Assembly: GCF_013407955.1 (NCBI RefSeq)
Contig: NZ_JACCBU010000001.1
Span: 5,456,001-5,520,000 of the forward strand
DNA from: Microlunatus parietis
Lineage (GTDB): Bacteria; Actinomycetota; Actinomycetes; Propionibacteriales; Propionibacteriaceae
DNA: 64,000 bases
Reading direction: 5' to 3'
Part shown: in pieces, positions 15,110 to 23,160 of the stretch
Layout: each line of letters begins with the position of its first letter
Position numbering within the stretch: position 1 is the first letter of the stretch
Translations under genes and position numbers: made by a program
Notes under the pieces: generated by a model
Database searches by the model: none
Told to the model about the DNA's origin: nothing
What the model saw: the letters and a program-made list of their open reading frames with translations, nothing else

Positions 15110-17613
15110 GCGCGGGACGGGTGCTGGCGACCGGCCCCGGCGCGACCCTGCAGGACCTGGGCCGGCCGGGCTGGTTCTCGTCCGGGGTCGGGGTCTCCGG
15201 CGCCGCCGACCCGGTGTCGTTGCGCCGGGCGAACCGGCTGGTCGGCAATCCGGACGGTGCGGCGGCGATCGAGGCCGTACTCGGCGGTCTTGAGCTCGAG
15301 GCGGAGGGCGACCTCGTCCTCGCCGTGGCGGGAGGCCGGGCGCCGGTCACCGTCGACGGCCGGCCGGTGGCGGCGACCGAGGCGATCGAATTGCGGGACG
15401 GGCAGGTGCTCCGGCTCGGGCTGGCCGAGGCCGGCCGGTGGATCTATCTCGGCGTCCGTGGCGGGTTCGACGTCGAGCCGGTTCTCGGTTCGCGCAGCCG
15501 GGACACCCTGGCCGGACTCGGTCCCGAACCCCTGCGGGCCGGGCAGCTGCTGCCGATCGGTCCGGCCGCCGAACCGGCCGTACCCACCGAACCGGCGCCG
15601 GCGGCGGTGCCGATCGGCCCCGGTCCGCTGACTGTCCGGGTGGTCCCCGGACCCCGGCAGGACTGGTTCACGAATCCCGACGACCTGTTCGCCGGATCCT
15701 GGCTGGCCACCGACGAGCAGGACCGGATCGGGGCCCGCCTTTCCCGGCCCGCCGGCCAGCCCGTACTCACTCGGTCGGTCACCGGCGAGCTGCCGACCGA
15801 GGGCATGCCGCTCGGCGCGATCCAGGTGCAGCCGAGCGGTGAGCCGGTGATCTTCCTCGCCGATCACCCGATCACCGGCGGCTATCCGGTGATCGGGGTG
15901 GTGATCGCCGAGGACGTACCGATCGTGGCGCAGGCCCGGCCCGGCCAGCGGATCACGTTCCGGCCGCACCAGCCGGGGCGCACCGACCGGCCGCCCGGCC
16001 CGGCCAAGGTGCTGATCGCCAACCGCGGCGAGATCGCGGTCCGGATCATCCGGGCCACCAGGGAAGCCGGCCTGGGCAGCGTCGCGGTCTACGCCGACAG
16101 CGACGCCGACGCCCCGTTCGTGAAACTGGCCGACGAGGCCCATCCCCTGGGCGGTACGACAGCGGCCGAGACCTACCTGGCCGCCGACAAGCTGATCGCC
16201 GCGGCCGCCCGGTCCGGGGCCTACGCGGTCCACCCGGGCTACGGCTTCCTGTCCGAGAACGCCGACTTCGCCCAGGCCGTGCTGGACGCGGGGCTGGTCT
16301 GGATCGGCCCGTCGCCGCAGTCCATCCGCGACCTGGGTGACAAGGTGACCGCCCGGAAGCTCGCGCTGAGCGCCGGTGCGCCGATGGCGGCCGGGACCGA
16401 GCAGCCGGTCTCCGGCGCCGCCGAGGTGATCGACTTCGCCCGACGGCACGGCCTGCCGGTGGCGATCAAGGCGGCCTACGGCGGCGGCGGTCGCGGCCTC
16501 AAGATCGCCCGCACGCTGGACGAGATCCCGGAACTGTACGAATCCGCGACCCGAGAGGCCGTAGCCTCCTTCGGCCGCGGCGAGTGCTTCGTCGAGCAGT
16601 ATCTGGACCGGGCCCGGCACGTCGAGGCCCAGGTGCTGGCCGACCGGCACGGCAACGTCGTGGTCGTCGGCACCCGCGACTGCACGCTGCAGCGCCGGTT
16701 CCAGAAACTGGTCGAGGAGGCGCCGGCCCCGTACCTCTCGCAGGACCAGCGGGACCGGATCGCGGCGGCGGCGAAGGCGATCTGCCGGGAGGCCGGCTAC
16801 TACGGCGCGGGCACCGTGGAGTTCCTGGTGCAGGGCGATGTGATCTCCTTCCTCGAGGTCAACACCCGGCTGCAGGTCGAGCACCCGGTGACCGAGGAGA
16901 CGACCGGCATCGACCTGGTCCGGCAGCAGTTCATGATCGCCGGCGGTGGGCGGTTGATGATCATCGAGGACCCGGTGCCGCGCGGGCACTCGATCGAGTT
17001 CCGGATCAACGGCGAGGACCCCGGCCGCGACTTCCTGCCGTCGCCGGGGCGCTTGATCACGTACCGGGAACCGTCCGGGCCGGGCATCCGGGTCGACTCC
17101 GGCGTCGCCGAGGGCGACGAGGTCGGCGGCGGCTTCGATTCCATGATCGCCAAGCTCATCGTGACCGGCGAGAACCGGGCGCACGCCCTGCAGCGAGCCC
17201 GCCGCGCCCTGGACGAATTCCGGATCGAGGGCGTGGCCACGGTGCTGCCGTTCCACCGGGAGATCGTCCGCCATCCCGCCTTTGCCGGCGACGACCCGGC
17301 CGAGTTCGCCGTACACACCCGCTGGATCGACACCGACTGGGAGAACCCGATCCCGCCCTACCAGGGCACGGATCCCGGGCCGGACCAGCCGTCCGGCACA
17401 GTCGTTGCGCCGATGCGGGGCACCGTGATCAAACTCTCCGTCGAGCTCGGTCAGCGGGTCGAGGCGGGCGCGCCGATCGCCGTCGTGGAGGCGATGAAGA
17501 TGGAGATCCCGGTCACCGCCCCCGCCGCCGGCACGGTGATCGAGATCCTCGCCGAGACCGGCGAGACGGTCGCCCAGAACGGCCCCCTGGTCCGGTTGAA
17601 AACCGCTTCGTGA
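15106..17613 (+). CDS. PxpC - biotin carboxylase - BCCP fusion protein
   Basis: An 835-residue protein with three parts. Residues about 1-295 are a PxpC/KipA (CT_A_B) domain: TLQDLGRPGW, GVSGAADPVS and PLGAIQVQPSGEP. Residues about 300-745 are a full biotin carboxylase: KVLIANRGEIAVRIIR, HPGYGFLSENADFA, the ATP-grasp glycine loop AAYGGGGRGLKIA, LEVNTRLQVEHPVTE, and the C-terminal region. Residues about 765-835 are a biotinyl carrier domain with the biotin site Lys798 in VEAMKME. Urea carboxylase has the same domains in the order biotin carboxylase, carboxyltransferase, carrier; here the carboxyltransferase part comes first and its partner domain is the separate PxpB. This suggests a biotin-dependent carboxylase that activates a lactam or amide before hydrolysis by PxpA. 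Plain 5-oxoprolinase is the alternative. Confidence 0.9.
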   Translation: MSAGRVLATGPGATLQDLGRPGWFSSGVGVSGAADPVSLRRANRLVGNPDGAAAIEAVLGGLELEAEGDLVLAVAGGRAPVTVDGRPVAATEAIELRDGQVLRLGLAEAGRWIYLGVRGGFDVEPVLGSRSRDTLAGLGPEPLRAGQLLPIGPAAEPAVPTEPAPAAVPIGPGPLTVRVVPGPRQDWFTNPDDLFAGSWLATDEQDRIGARLSRPAGQPVLTRSVTGELPTEGMPLGAIQVQPSGEPVIFLADHPITGGYPVIGVVIAEDVPIVAQARPGQRITFRPHQPGRTDRPPGPAKVLIANRGEIAVRIIRATREAGLGSVAVYADSDADAPFVKLADEAHPLGGTTAAETYLAADKLIAAAARSGAYAVHPGYGFLSENADFAQAVLDAGLVWIGPSPQSIRDLGDKVTARKLALSAGAPMAAGTEQPVSGAAEVIDFARRHGLPVAIKAAYGGGGRGLKIARTLDEIPELYESATREAVASFGRGECFVEQYLDRARHVEAQVLADRHGNVVVVGTRDCTLQRRFQKLVEEAPAPYLSQDQRDRIAAAAKAICREAGYYGAGTVEFLVQGDVISFLEVNTRLQVEHPVTEETTGIDLVRQQFMIAGGGRLMIIEDPVPRGHSIEFRINGEDPGRDFLPSPGRLITYREPSGPGIRVDSGVAEGDEVGGGFDSMIAKLIVTGENRAHALQRARRALDEFRIEGVATVLPFHREIVRHPAFAGDDPAEFAVHTRWIDTDWENPIPPYQGTDPGPDQPSGTVVAPMRGTVIKLSVELGQRVEAGAPIAVVEAMKMEIPVTAPAAGTVIEILAETGETVAQNGPLVRLKTAS

Positions 17614-17646
17614 TCTTGGACCGTTGCACTACCCTCGATCCGGTAC

Positions 17647-17728
17647 GGGGCCGGAAACGGTTCACCTGGACGGTAAAGCCGCATGCGGAGACGTCCGGGG
17701 AGGGGTTCGACTCCCCTCGGCTCCACCC
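17647..17728 (+). ncRNA. tRNA-like element resembling tmRNA ends
   Basis: A T-arm (AGGGG, loop TTCGACT, CCCCT; 17701-17717) is followed by CGGCTCC (17718-17724) and ACCC. GGGGCCG at 17647-17653 can pair with CGGCTCC over seven positions (one G-U), as in a tRNA acceptor stem. The 47 bases between lack a normal D-arm and anticodon arm. The two ends resemble actinobacterial tmRNA (GGGGCTG at the start, GGTTCGA and CAGCTCCACC at the end), but there is no tag-coding part. It may be an internally deleted ssrA copy, or an attachment-site remnant of an element that targeted ssrA. The acceptor pairing could be chance. Confidence 0.45.
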
Positions 17729-17787
17729 ACCCGGGCTCAGGTGCGAAACGACTGATCACGCAGGAACCTGGGACTCGCCGTAGGGGA

Positions 17788-18063
17788 TCAGACTGCGGGC
17801 GGGATCTTCTCCCAATCCGCCGTCTCGATACTCTCGACGTCGTCGATCGGGATGCTCGCCACCGCGATCGAGATGCGCGAAGGATCAGCAGGAGCGCGAG
17901 TAAAGACCACAAGGTCGCCCATCTGTTCCTCCTGCGCGACCTCGACCAGGATGCTGAAGACGTAGTTGCCGTCGACCCGCCCGTAGCCGCCGGCCCAGAC
18001 GCCTACGTAGCTGCCGTTCTTCATCTTCAGCCGCCACTGTGAAGCCTCTTCGATCACTCTCAT
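17788..18063 (-). CDS. Small protein, probable immunity partner of the exported toxin
   Basis: A 91-residue protein with no family I recognise. It contains WRLKMKNGSYVGVWAGGYG and a beta-rich middle, ends in an acidic stretch (IDDVESIETADWEKI) and has no signal peptide. ATG 18063 has GGAGAG eight bases upstream; GTG 18069 overlaps the preceding stop codon. It follows the gene for a probable exported toxin with no gap, on the same strand. Small acidic proteins in that position commonly neutralise the toxin. The immunity role is an inference from position and size only. Its GC content is visibly lower than that of the surrounding metabolic genes. Confidence 0.55.
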   Translation of the reverse strand: MRVIEEASQWRLKMKNGSYVGVWAGGYGRVDGNYVFSILVEVAQEEQMGDLVVFTRAPADPSRISIAVASIPIDDVESIETADWEKIPPAV

Positions 18064-18065
18064 CG

Positions 18066-18680
18066 TCACAACTCTCCAAGCCGTCGTAGACCCACGTTGA
18101 TCTTGCTCCGCGCCTTGTCACTGTTCGCCACATGGTCTCGTACGGCTCGCGGCGGCTGGTCACCGGTCAACCTGTCGTAGAACTTGCCGTCAGCCGGGTT
18201 GTACTCGTACTTGTACTTCTCGTACTTGGCTGGCTTGTCGATCTGGAGGTGCAGCGTTCCGGGCCGCACACCGGGTTTGAGATTCTCGACGTCGATCCGG
18301 TACGAATAGCCCGACGTTGTGCCGTTGTACACCGTGATCGAGCCCGGCGTTTGTTGACCGTTGGCACCGAACATCTTCGAGTTCTTGCCGTTCCCGGCGT
18401 CCTTCCCGGGCGGGCACTTCCCACCGCCGATGCGCGGATTGCCACCCCCGCCCCGTGGATTGACTCCACCGTCGGCTTCGTTGCTCCTCGGCTTCTTCGG
18501 ACCCTTGGCCAGTTCTTTGTCCTTTTCGCTCTGCTTGAGAAGGTCACCGAGGTCGACGTCCTCAGTCACGAACCGACCAGCAGCGCAGGCGGGCTTGCAT
18601 CCCTGGACAACCAGGAACGCGAAGGGGAGCAGTGCAATCAGCATCAGCAGCCGCACGACCCAGCGCAGTGCCATTCTCAT
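18066..18680 (-). CDS. Exported protein with polymorphic-toxin-like C-terminal domain
   Basis: A 204-residue protein. An N-terminal hydrophobic helix ends in VVQGCKPACA, so it is exported and may be lipid-modified at the first Cys. A charged and Gly/Pro-rich linker follows (residues about 30-105). The last 90 residues contain RIDVENLKPGVRPGTLHLQ, KYKYEYNPADGKFYD, PPRAVRDHVAN and GLRRLGEL. I recall this pattern from the C-terminal tips of RHS and other polymorphic toxins, but I cannot name the activity. ATG 18680 follows GGAAAGG; ATG 18674 is an alternative. The gene directly downstream would be its immunity gene. Lower GC and lack of conserved neighbours suggest transfer. Confidence 0.55.
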   Translation of the reverse strand: MRMALRWVVRLLMLIALLPFAFLVVQGCKPACAAGRFVTEDVDLGDLLKQSEKDKELAKGPKKPRSNEADGGVNPRGGGGNPRIGGGKCPPGKDAGNGKNSKMFGANGQQTPGSITVYNGTTSGYSYRIDVENLKPGVRPGTLHLQIDKPAKYEKYKYEYNPADGKFYDRLTGDQPPRAVRDHVANSDKARSKINVGLRRLGEL

Positions 18681-18788
18681 CAACCTTTCCTTTCCACGAG
18701 GCGAGCCGGATCGGCGTCACCGTGCGTGCGGACGAGGGGCTCACCTGGCGGGGTGCCAGAAGTGAGGTCACTGCAGTCTTCGGCCGGG

Positions 18789-19013
18789 TTAGGGCGGGAG
18801 GAGTGTCCAAAGTTGTTCACAGGGCAGTTGGGCCAGACCCTCGACGGTCTGGCCGTCGACGGTGACCAGGAGGCCGGGAAATCGTCGCCCAATCGCATGG
18901 GCGTACCGCAAGGCGGCTGCTTGATCCGCCTTGTATTCCCGCAGCAGGTGTTCCCCGAAGTACACCCGCACCCGACGTTCCGTTGCGACGTCCGCGTCGC
19001 GTACAGGGCTCAT
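18789..19013 (-). CDS. Small hypothetical protein
   Basis: A 74-residue protein starting at ATG 19013. It shows RVRVYFGEHLLREYKADQAA and LLVTVDGQTVEGLAQLP, a mixed alpha/beta pattern without a signal peptide or metal site. I do not recognise the family. Small genes of this type are common beside XRE-type regulators in actinobacteria. It is divergent from the XRE-TPR regulator at 19102 and shares with it an 88-base intergenic region containing an imperfect inverted repeat. A further function cannot be supported. Confidence 0.5.
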   Translation of the reverse strand: MSPVRDADVATERRVRVYFGEHLLREYKADQAAALRYAHAIGRRFPGLLVTVDGQTVEGLAQLPCEQLWTLLPP

Positions 19014-19045
19014 GAGGTGATCGAATCACCCTGCAACGTCAGGTA

Positions 19046-19063
19046 CTGCTACACGAGTAGTAG
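19046..19063. promoter_or_regulatory. Inverted repeat, possible operator
   Basis: CTGCTAC and GTAGTAG (six of seven positions complementary) flank ACGA. The repeat lies between two divergent genes, one of them an XRE-type regulator that could bind it. Confidence 0.35.
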
Positions 19064-19101
19064 TCTCCGAAGTGCGTCGGACTCGAGGATGGGCGGCAAT
19101 C

Positions 19102-20331
19102 ATGGACAGCGAATCTGGCCTGTTGGACGGCATCGGGGCGAACATCGCGGCACATCGCCGGGCTGCGGGCATCACTCAGGCGAGCCTCGCGCTCAGCGTC
19201 GGCAAGTCGGTCCAGTGGGTCTCGGCCGTCGAACAGGGCCGAAGGCATGCTGATCGGCTCACCGACCTCATCGCCATCGCCACGGTGGTCGGCTGTCGGG
19301 TGGAAGACCTGATCGGTCGACCTGTCGACACTCTGGCCCCCGGCTCCTCGCCGAGAGGTGAGGCGGTTGCAGCGGTCCGGGAGGTTCTCATGCGGGCCGC
19401 CGTACCCATCGCGCCGCCGGTCGGTCAGGTACCGGATCTCGACGATGTCGGCGAGCGGGTCGCTGAGGCATGGACAGTCTGGCATGGCTCTCCCGCCGCC
19501 CACACGGTACTGGGTGGGATGCTTCCTGGGTTGATCGCCGACGCCAACGCGGCCTATCAGACGGCGGCCGAGCATAAGCGTGCCGCCCGGGCCCTGGCCG
19601 GCGTCTATCAAGTCACCCGGCAATGGCTACACCACATCCCCGACGGCGCACTTGCGTGGGTCGCTGCCGAGCGGGCGATGAACGCTGCCCGCGAGGCGGA
19701 CGATCCGCACCTGATCGCGCTCGGCGCCTGGGCATTGTCCGGCTCGTATCGGCGTGCCGGTCAGCAGGACGAGGCAACGAGGCTTTGTCTTGCGGCCGCC
19801 GATGAACTGGAGAGGCGGATCGATCCCAGCGATCCGCAGAAGACCTTGCTCGCCGACTACGGGATGCTCCATCTGGCGGCGGCGATCAGCGCAGCCCAGT
19901 CGGACGAGGACGGCCGGGCCTGGGCACTGCACCGGGTAGCCGAAGATGCGGCACGGGCTCTTGGATCGCACTACGACGCCTGGACGGCCTTCGGTAGGGG
20001 GAACGTCGACATCCACGGCGTGGCGATCAGTGCGGAACTGGGCCACGCCGACGCGGTTGTCGAGTACGCGTCACGGCTGGACATCGACCAGGTGCCCAGC
20101 GTGGAACGTCGATCCGCGGCGTTGATCAACACGGCGCGTGGGTTCGTTCGCCGGGGCGAGGACGAGGCCGCCGCGCTCGTCCTGCTCGACGCGGAACGAA
20201 TCTCGGCGGAGGAGGTCCGAGACTCCACTCTCGTCCGCGAGCTGCTGCGGGAACTGCTGCACCGGGACCGAGCGCGAGCCCGTTCCCATGTTCGCGGACT
20301 AGCCCAGCGCGCCGGCCTGATCGCCGCGTGA
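19102..20331 (+). CDS. XRE-family regulator with TPR-like helical domain
   Basis: A 409-residue regulator. The helix-turn-helix lies at about residues 10-65 (IAAHRRAAGITQASLALSVG, then VQWVSAVEQGRR). The rest is helical repeats of TPR type: RAARALAGVYQVTRQWL, ALGAWALSGSYRRAGQQDEA and similar blocks. This architecture is common in streptomycete-type regulators that bind peptides or other small signals. ATG 19102 is chosen as the start nearest the helix-turn-helix. The stop overlaps the start of the NnrE/NnrD-like gene, so the pair is coupled. Whether it regulates that enzyme is not visible from the sequence. Confidence 0.8.
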   Translation: MDSESGLLDGIGANIAAHRRAAGITQASLALSVGKSVQWVSAVEQGRRHADRLTDLIAIATVVGCRVEDLIGRPVDTLAPGSSPRGEAVAAVREVLMRAAVPIAPPVGQVPDLDDVGERVAEAWTVWHGSPAAHTVLGGMLPGLIADANAAYQTAAEHKRAARALAGVYQVTRQWLHHIPDGALAWVAAERAMNAAREADDPHLIALGAWALSGSYRRAGQQDEATRLCLAAADELERRIDPSDPQKTLLADYGMLHLAAAISAAQSDEDGRAWALHRVAEDAARALGSHYDAWTAFGRGNVDIHGVAISAELGHADAVVEYASRLDIDQVPSVERRSAALINTARGFVRRGEDEAAALVLLDAERISAEEVRDSTLVRELLRELLHRDRARARSHVRGLAQRAGLIAA

Positions 20332-21902
20332 TGCGCCCAGTGCTCGCCGTGGGTTCCGACGGCTGCCTCGCCGCCCATACCGCCGAGGCGATTCAGGCAG
20401 CGGTCGCTCGCACGCTCGAGGGGCGTCGGTCCGACACGCTGCTGCGCCGCGCGGCGGCTGCTCTTGCCGGCGTCTGTGTTGACGTGCTGCGCGATCGCCG
20501 CGGGGCGGTCTACGGCAGCCGAGTGGTCCTGTTGGTCGGTACCGGGCACAACGGCGCGGACGCGCTCCTTGCCGGTGCGCTTCTTCGCCGGCGAGGAGTG
20601 ACGGTCGACGCGGTGCTTGTCGGTGACAAGGCCTACCAGCCAGGTGTCGATACGGTCCGGGCGGCCGGCGGCAGCCTGGTCGACGCGACCACCATCGCCG
20701 GGCGTGAGCGCGCTCTGCAGGCGTTGGCCGTCGCCGATCTCATGGTCGACGGAATCATCGGAGATCAGGGTGTGGGTGGTCTGCGAGGCGTGGCGGCGGA
20801 CCTCGTCGCCGCGATGCCGGACGGACCGGCGGTCGTGGCCGTCGACCTGCCGAGCGGGGTGGACCCCGATTCCGGAGAGATCCATGGCGCACACGTCCGC
20901 GCCGACGTGACGGTCACTTTCGGCACCTTCAAGGGCTGCCTGATGATCGCGCCGGCCTGCTACGCAGCCGGCCGGATCGAGTTCGTCGACGTGGGGTTCG
21001 CCGACCAGCTCGACGCCGAACCGTTGGCGCTCCGGCTGACTCCCGGCGGCATTGCCGAGCTGTGGCCGGTACCGGCCGAGACCGATCACAAGTACAGCCG
21101 CGGGGTGCTCGGTGTCGTGGCCGGGTCGGACACCTATCCCGGTGCCGCGGTGCTGGCGTGCCTAGGCGCTGTTCGCGCCGGGGTCGGGATCGTCCGATAC
21201 GTCGGCCCTCGCCGGGTCGCCGATCATGTGCTCAGTGCGACGCCGGAGATCGTGCCTGGCCCCGCCCGGGTCCAGGCCTGGCTGCTGGGCTCTGGCGTCG
21301 AGGACGATGCCGATCAGGAGCGGGCCATCGACACGGCTCTCGCCTCCGGACTTCCCTGCGTGGTCGATGCGGGCGCCCTGGAGGTCTGTGCACGTCGGCG
21401 CGCCGCGGGCGACCGGCCTGCGCCGTCGACGCGGATCCTGCTCACGCCGCACGCAGGGGAGGCCGCCCGGATCTTCGCGGCCCTCGGCCACGATGTGGCC
21501 CGTACCGCCATCGAAGACCGTCCGTTGCACCATGTGACGTGGCTCGCCCGCGAGGTCGACGCAACCGTGCTGCTCAAGGGATCGACGACGTTGGTGGCCA
21601 ACCCGGAGGGTCCCGTGTTCAGTCAGAACGACGGCCCTGTCTGGCTGGCCACGGCAGGCTCCGGAGACGTCCTCGCGGGCATCGCCGGAGCTTTGATGGC
21701 TGCCGGCTTGGACGCTGTCCACGCCGGCGCCATGGCCGCCTCGGTGCACGGTCTGGCGGCTGCGAAGGCCTCCGCCGGCGGCCCGGCCAGCGCCGCCGTC
21801 ACGACGACGGCGATCGCACCGACCGTGGCGGATCTCCTTCGACTGCGGCCCGGAGCTCGGCGCGGACGCGTGTCGCGGTCTCGGTGGCCAGGGTCTCGCT
21901 GA
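20331..21902 (+). CDS. Bifunctional NAD(P)HX epimerase/dehydratase-like protein
   Basis: A 523-residue protein with the NnrE (about 1-225) plus NnrD (about 235-510) fusion layout. The epimerase half has GTGHNGADALLAGALL, where most relatives have GNNGGDG, and VAVDLPSGVDPDSG. The dehydratase half has HKYSRGVLGVVAGSD, LTPHAGEAARIF, LLKGSTTLV and the nucleotide signature TAGSGDVLAGIAGAL. The family repairs hydrated NADH and NADPH. The changed epimerase loop and unusual setting beside an XRE-TPR regulator suggest a divergent paralogue rather than the housekeeping copy. Its last 104 bases overlap the convergent lyase gene; GTG 20328 is an alternative start. Confidence 0.8.
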   Translation: MRPVLAVGSDGCLAAHTAEAIQAAVARTLEGRRSDTLLRRAAAALAGVCVDVLRDRRGAVYGSRVVLLVGTGHNGADALLAGALLRRRGVTVDAVLVGDKAYQPGVDTVRAAGGSLVDATTIAGRERALQALAVADLMVDGIIGDQGVGGLRGVAADLVAAMPDGPAVVAVDLPSGVDPDSGEIHGAHVRADVTVTFGTFKGCLMIAPACYAAGRIEFVDVGFADQLDAEPLALRLTPGGIAELWPVPAETDHKYSRGVLGVVAGSDTYPGAAVLACLGAVRAGVGIVRYVGPRRVADHVLSATPEIVPGPARVQAWLLGSGVEDDADQERAIDTALASGLPCVVDAGALEVCARRRAAGDRPAPSTRILLTPHAGEAARIFAALGHDVARTAIEDRPLHHVTWLAREVDATVLLKGSTTLVANPEGPVFSQNDGPVWLATAGSGDVLAGIAGALMAAGLDAVHAGAMAASVHGLAAAKASAGGPASAAVTTTAIAPTVADLLRLRPGARRGRVSRSRWPGSR

Positions 21903-23160
21903 GGCCCAGGTGGCGTTCCGGATCGAGCAGTTCGTGGACCTCGTGACGGCTGAGCAGCGCGGTGATCGTCGGGTCGGCGGCGAGCACCTGCTCGAACGGC
22001 TGGTCGGTGCTCGACGCTTCCGTCGCCGCGTCGTGGACGAGGGAGTGGGCCTGCTGCCGGCCGATGCGTTCGGCCAGCCGCATCATGACGGCCTCGGCGG
22101 TGATCAGCCCGCGGGTCAGGTCGAGGTTCTCTCGCATCCGCTGCGGGTGGACTCGCAGCCCGCTGAGCAGACCTTCCAGCCGCTCCAGGATCTCGTCCAG
22201 CAACGTCGCGGACTGCTCGAGCGCGTGGTCCATGGTCGCGTAGCGGGCCCCGTCGACCTCGTGCGCCTGGATGGTGGCCTCCACCGCGAGCGGCGCGAGC
22301 GCGCGGGCCTTGGCGGCCGCGGTGATGATCGCCATCGACGCCTTGGCGTTGCGCTTCTGCGGCATCGTGGAACTGCCGACATCCGTTGCGGGCAAGGCCT
22401 CTTCGACCTCGCAGAACTCGGCCGACATCAGCCGGACCACCTCCTCGGCGATCGACTGCGCCGTCGCAGCGATGAGGGCGAGCAGGCTCACCCATTCCGC
22501 GAAATGATCAGCGATCGACCGGGACGGCACGGCCATCGGCGCCAGCCCGATCCGTTCGGCGACCCCGCGCTGGATGGCCGGGCCGAGCTCGCCGAACGTC
22601 GCGAACGTGCCGGCCGCGCCGCCCGTCATCGAGACGAAGAGGCGCGGCTCGATCTCGCGCAGCCGCTGCCGATGCCGGAGCATGATGTCGGCCCAGACCG
22701 CGGCCTTGTACCCGAACGTGATCGGCACGGCGTGCTGGCCGTGGGTGCGGCCGGCCATCGCCGTCGCGGCGTGGGTCTCGGCCAGGTCGGCGAGCAGGCC
22801 GAGGATGCGCTCGATCCGGGCGGTGAGGATGGCATGGGCGGCCCGGAGGCCGACGGTGTCACCGGACTGCTGGATGTTCTGGGTGGTGGCGCCCCAGTGC
22901 ACCCAGCCGCCGTGTTCGGGCCCGACGAGTTCGGCCAGGGCCGTGACGAGCGGCACCATCACGTGTCCGGTGGTCTGCTCGGCCTCGGCCAGGGCGGCCT
23001 CGTCGATCTTGGAGATGTCGGCCTGCTCGGTGATCGCCGCGGCGGCTTCGGGCGGTACGAGACCGGCGTCCGCCTCCGCCTGGGCGAGTGCCGCTTCGAC
23101 GTCGAGCCAGCGTTGCCGCTTGGCCCGGAGGTCGAACAGGTCCGCGATCGATGTCGTCAC
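21799..23160 (-). CDS. Fumarase/aspartase-superfamily lyase (PcaB/PurB-like)
   Basis: A 453-residue protein of the superfamily containing adenylosuccinate lyase, argininosuccinate lyase and 3-carboxymuconate cycloisomerase. It shows VHWGATTQNIQQSGD, MAGRTHGQHAVPITFG (catalytic His region) and the signature loop GSSTMPQKRNAK with the catalytic Ser. A C-terminal domain like that of PcaB and PurB follows. The GTG start overlaps the permease stop codon (GTGA), so the lyase belongs to the ABC importer operon. A lyase co-expressed with an AfuA/FbpA-type importer suggests breakdown of an imported succinyl or aspartate adduct to fumarate, or of a cyclic tricarboxylate. Its end overlaps the convergent gene by 104 bases. 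Confidence 0.85.
   Translation of the reverse strand: MTTSIADLFDLRAKRQRWLDVEAALAQAEADAGLVPPEAAAAITEQADISKIDEAALAEAEQTTGHVMVPLVTALAELVGPEHGGWVHWGATTQNIQQSGDTVGLRAAHAILTARIERILGLLADLAETHAATAMAGRTHGQHAVPITFGYKAAVWADIMLRHRQRLREIEPRLFVSMTGGAAGTFATFGELGPAIQRGVAERIGLAPMAVPSRSIADHFAEWVSLLALIAATAQSIAEEVVRLMSAEFCEVEEALPATDVGSSTMPQKRNAKASMAIITAAAKARALAPLAVEATIQAHEVDGARYATMDHALEQSATLLDEILERLEGLLSGLRVHPQRMRENLDLTRGLITAEAVMMRLAERIGRQQAHSLVHDAATEASSTDQPFEQVLAADPTITALLSRHEVHELLDPERHLGLSETLATETATRVRAELRAAVEGDPPRSVRSPSS

Noticed and set aside
14974..17316. A minus-strand frame of 780 codons opposite the PxpC-biotin carboxylase gene
   Set aside because: It has no recognisable motifs, whereas the plus strand carries complete enzyme signatures over the same stretch.
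17647..17728. A normal tRNA gene
   Set aside because: There is no D-arm, no U8 and no seven-base anticodon loop; only the T-arm and acceptor stem fit.
18684..18788. A small gene between the toxin-like gene and the 74-residue hypothetical gene
   Set aside because: Frames here lack a ribosome-binding site or protein-like content; the stretch is more likely the promoter region of the toxin-like gene.
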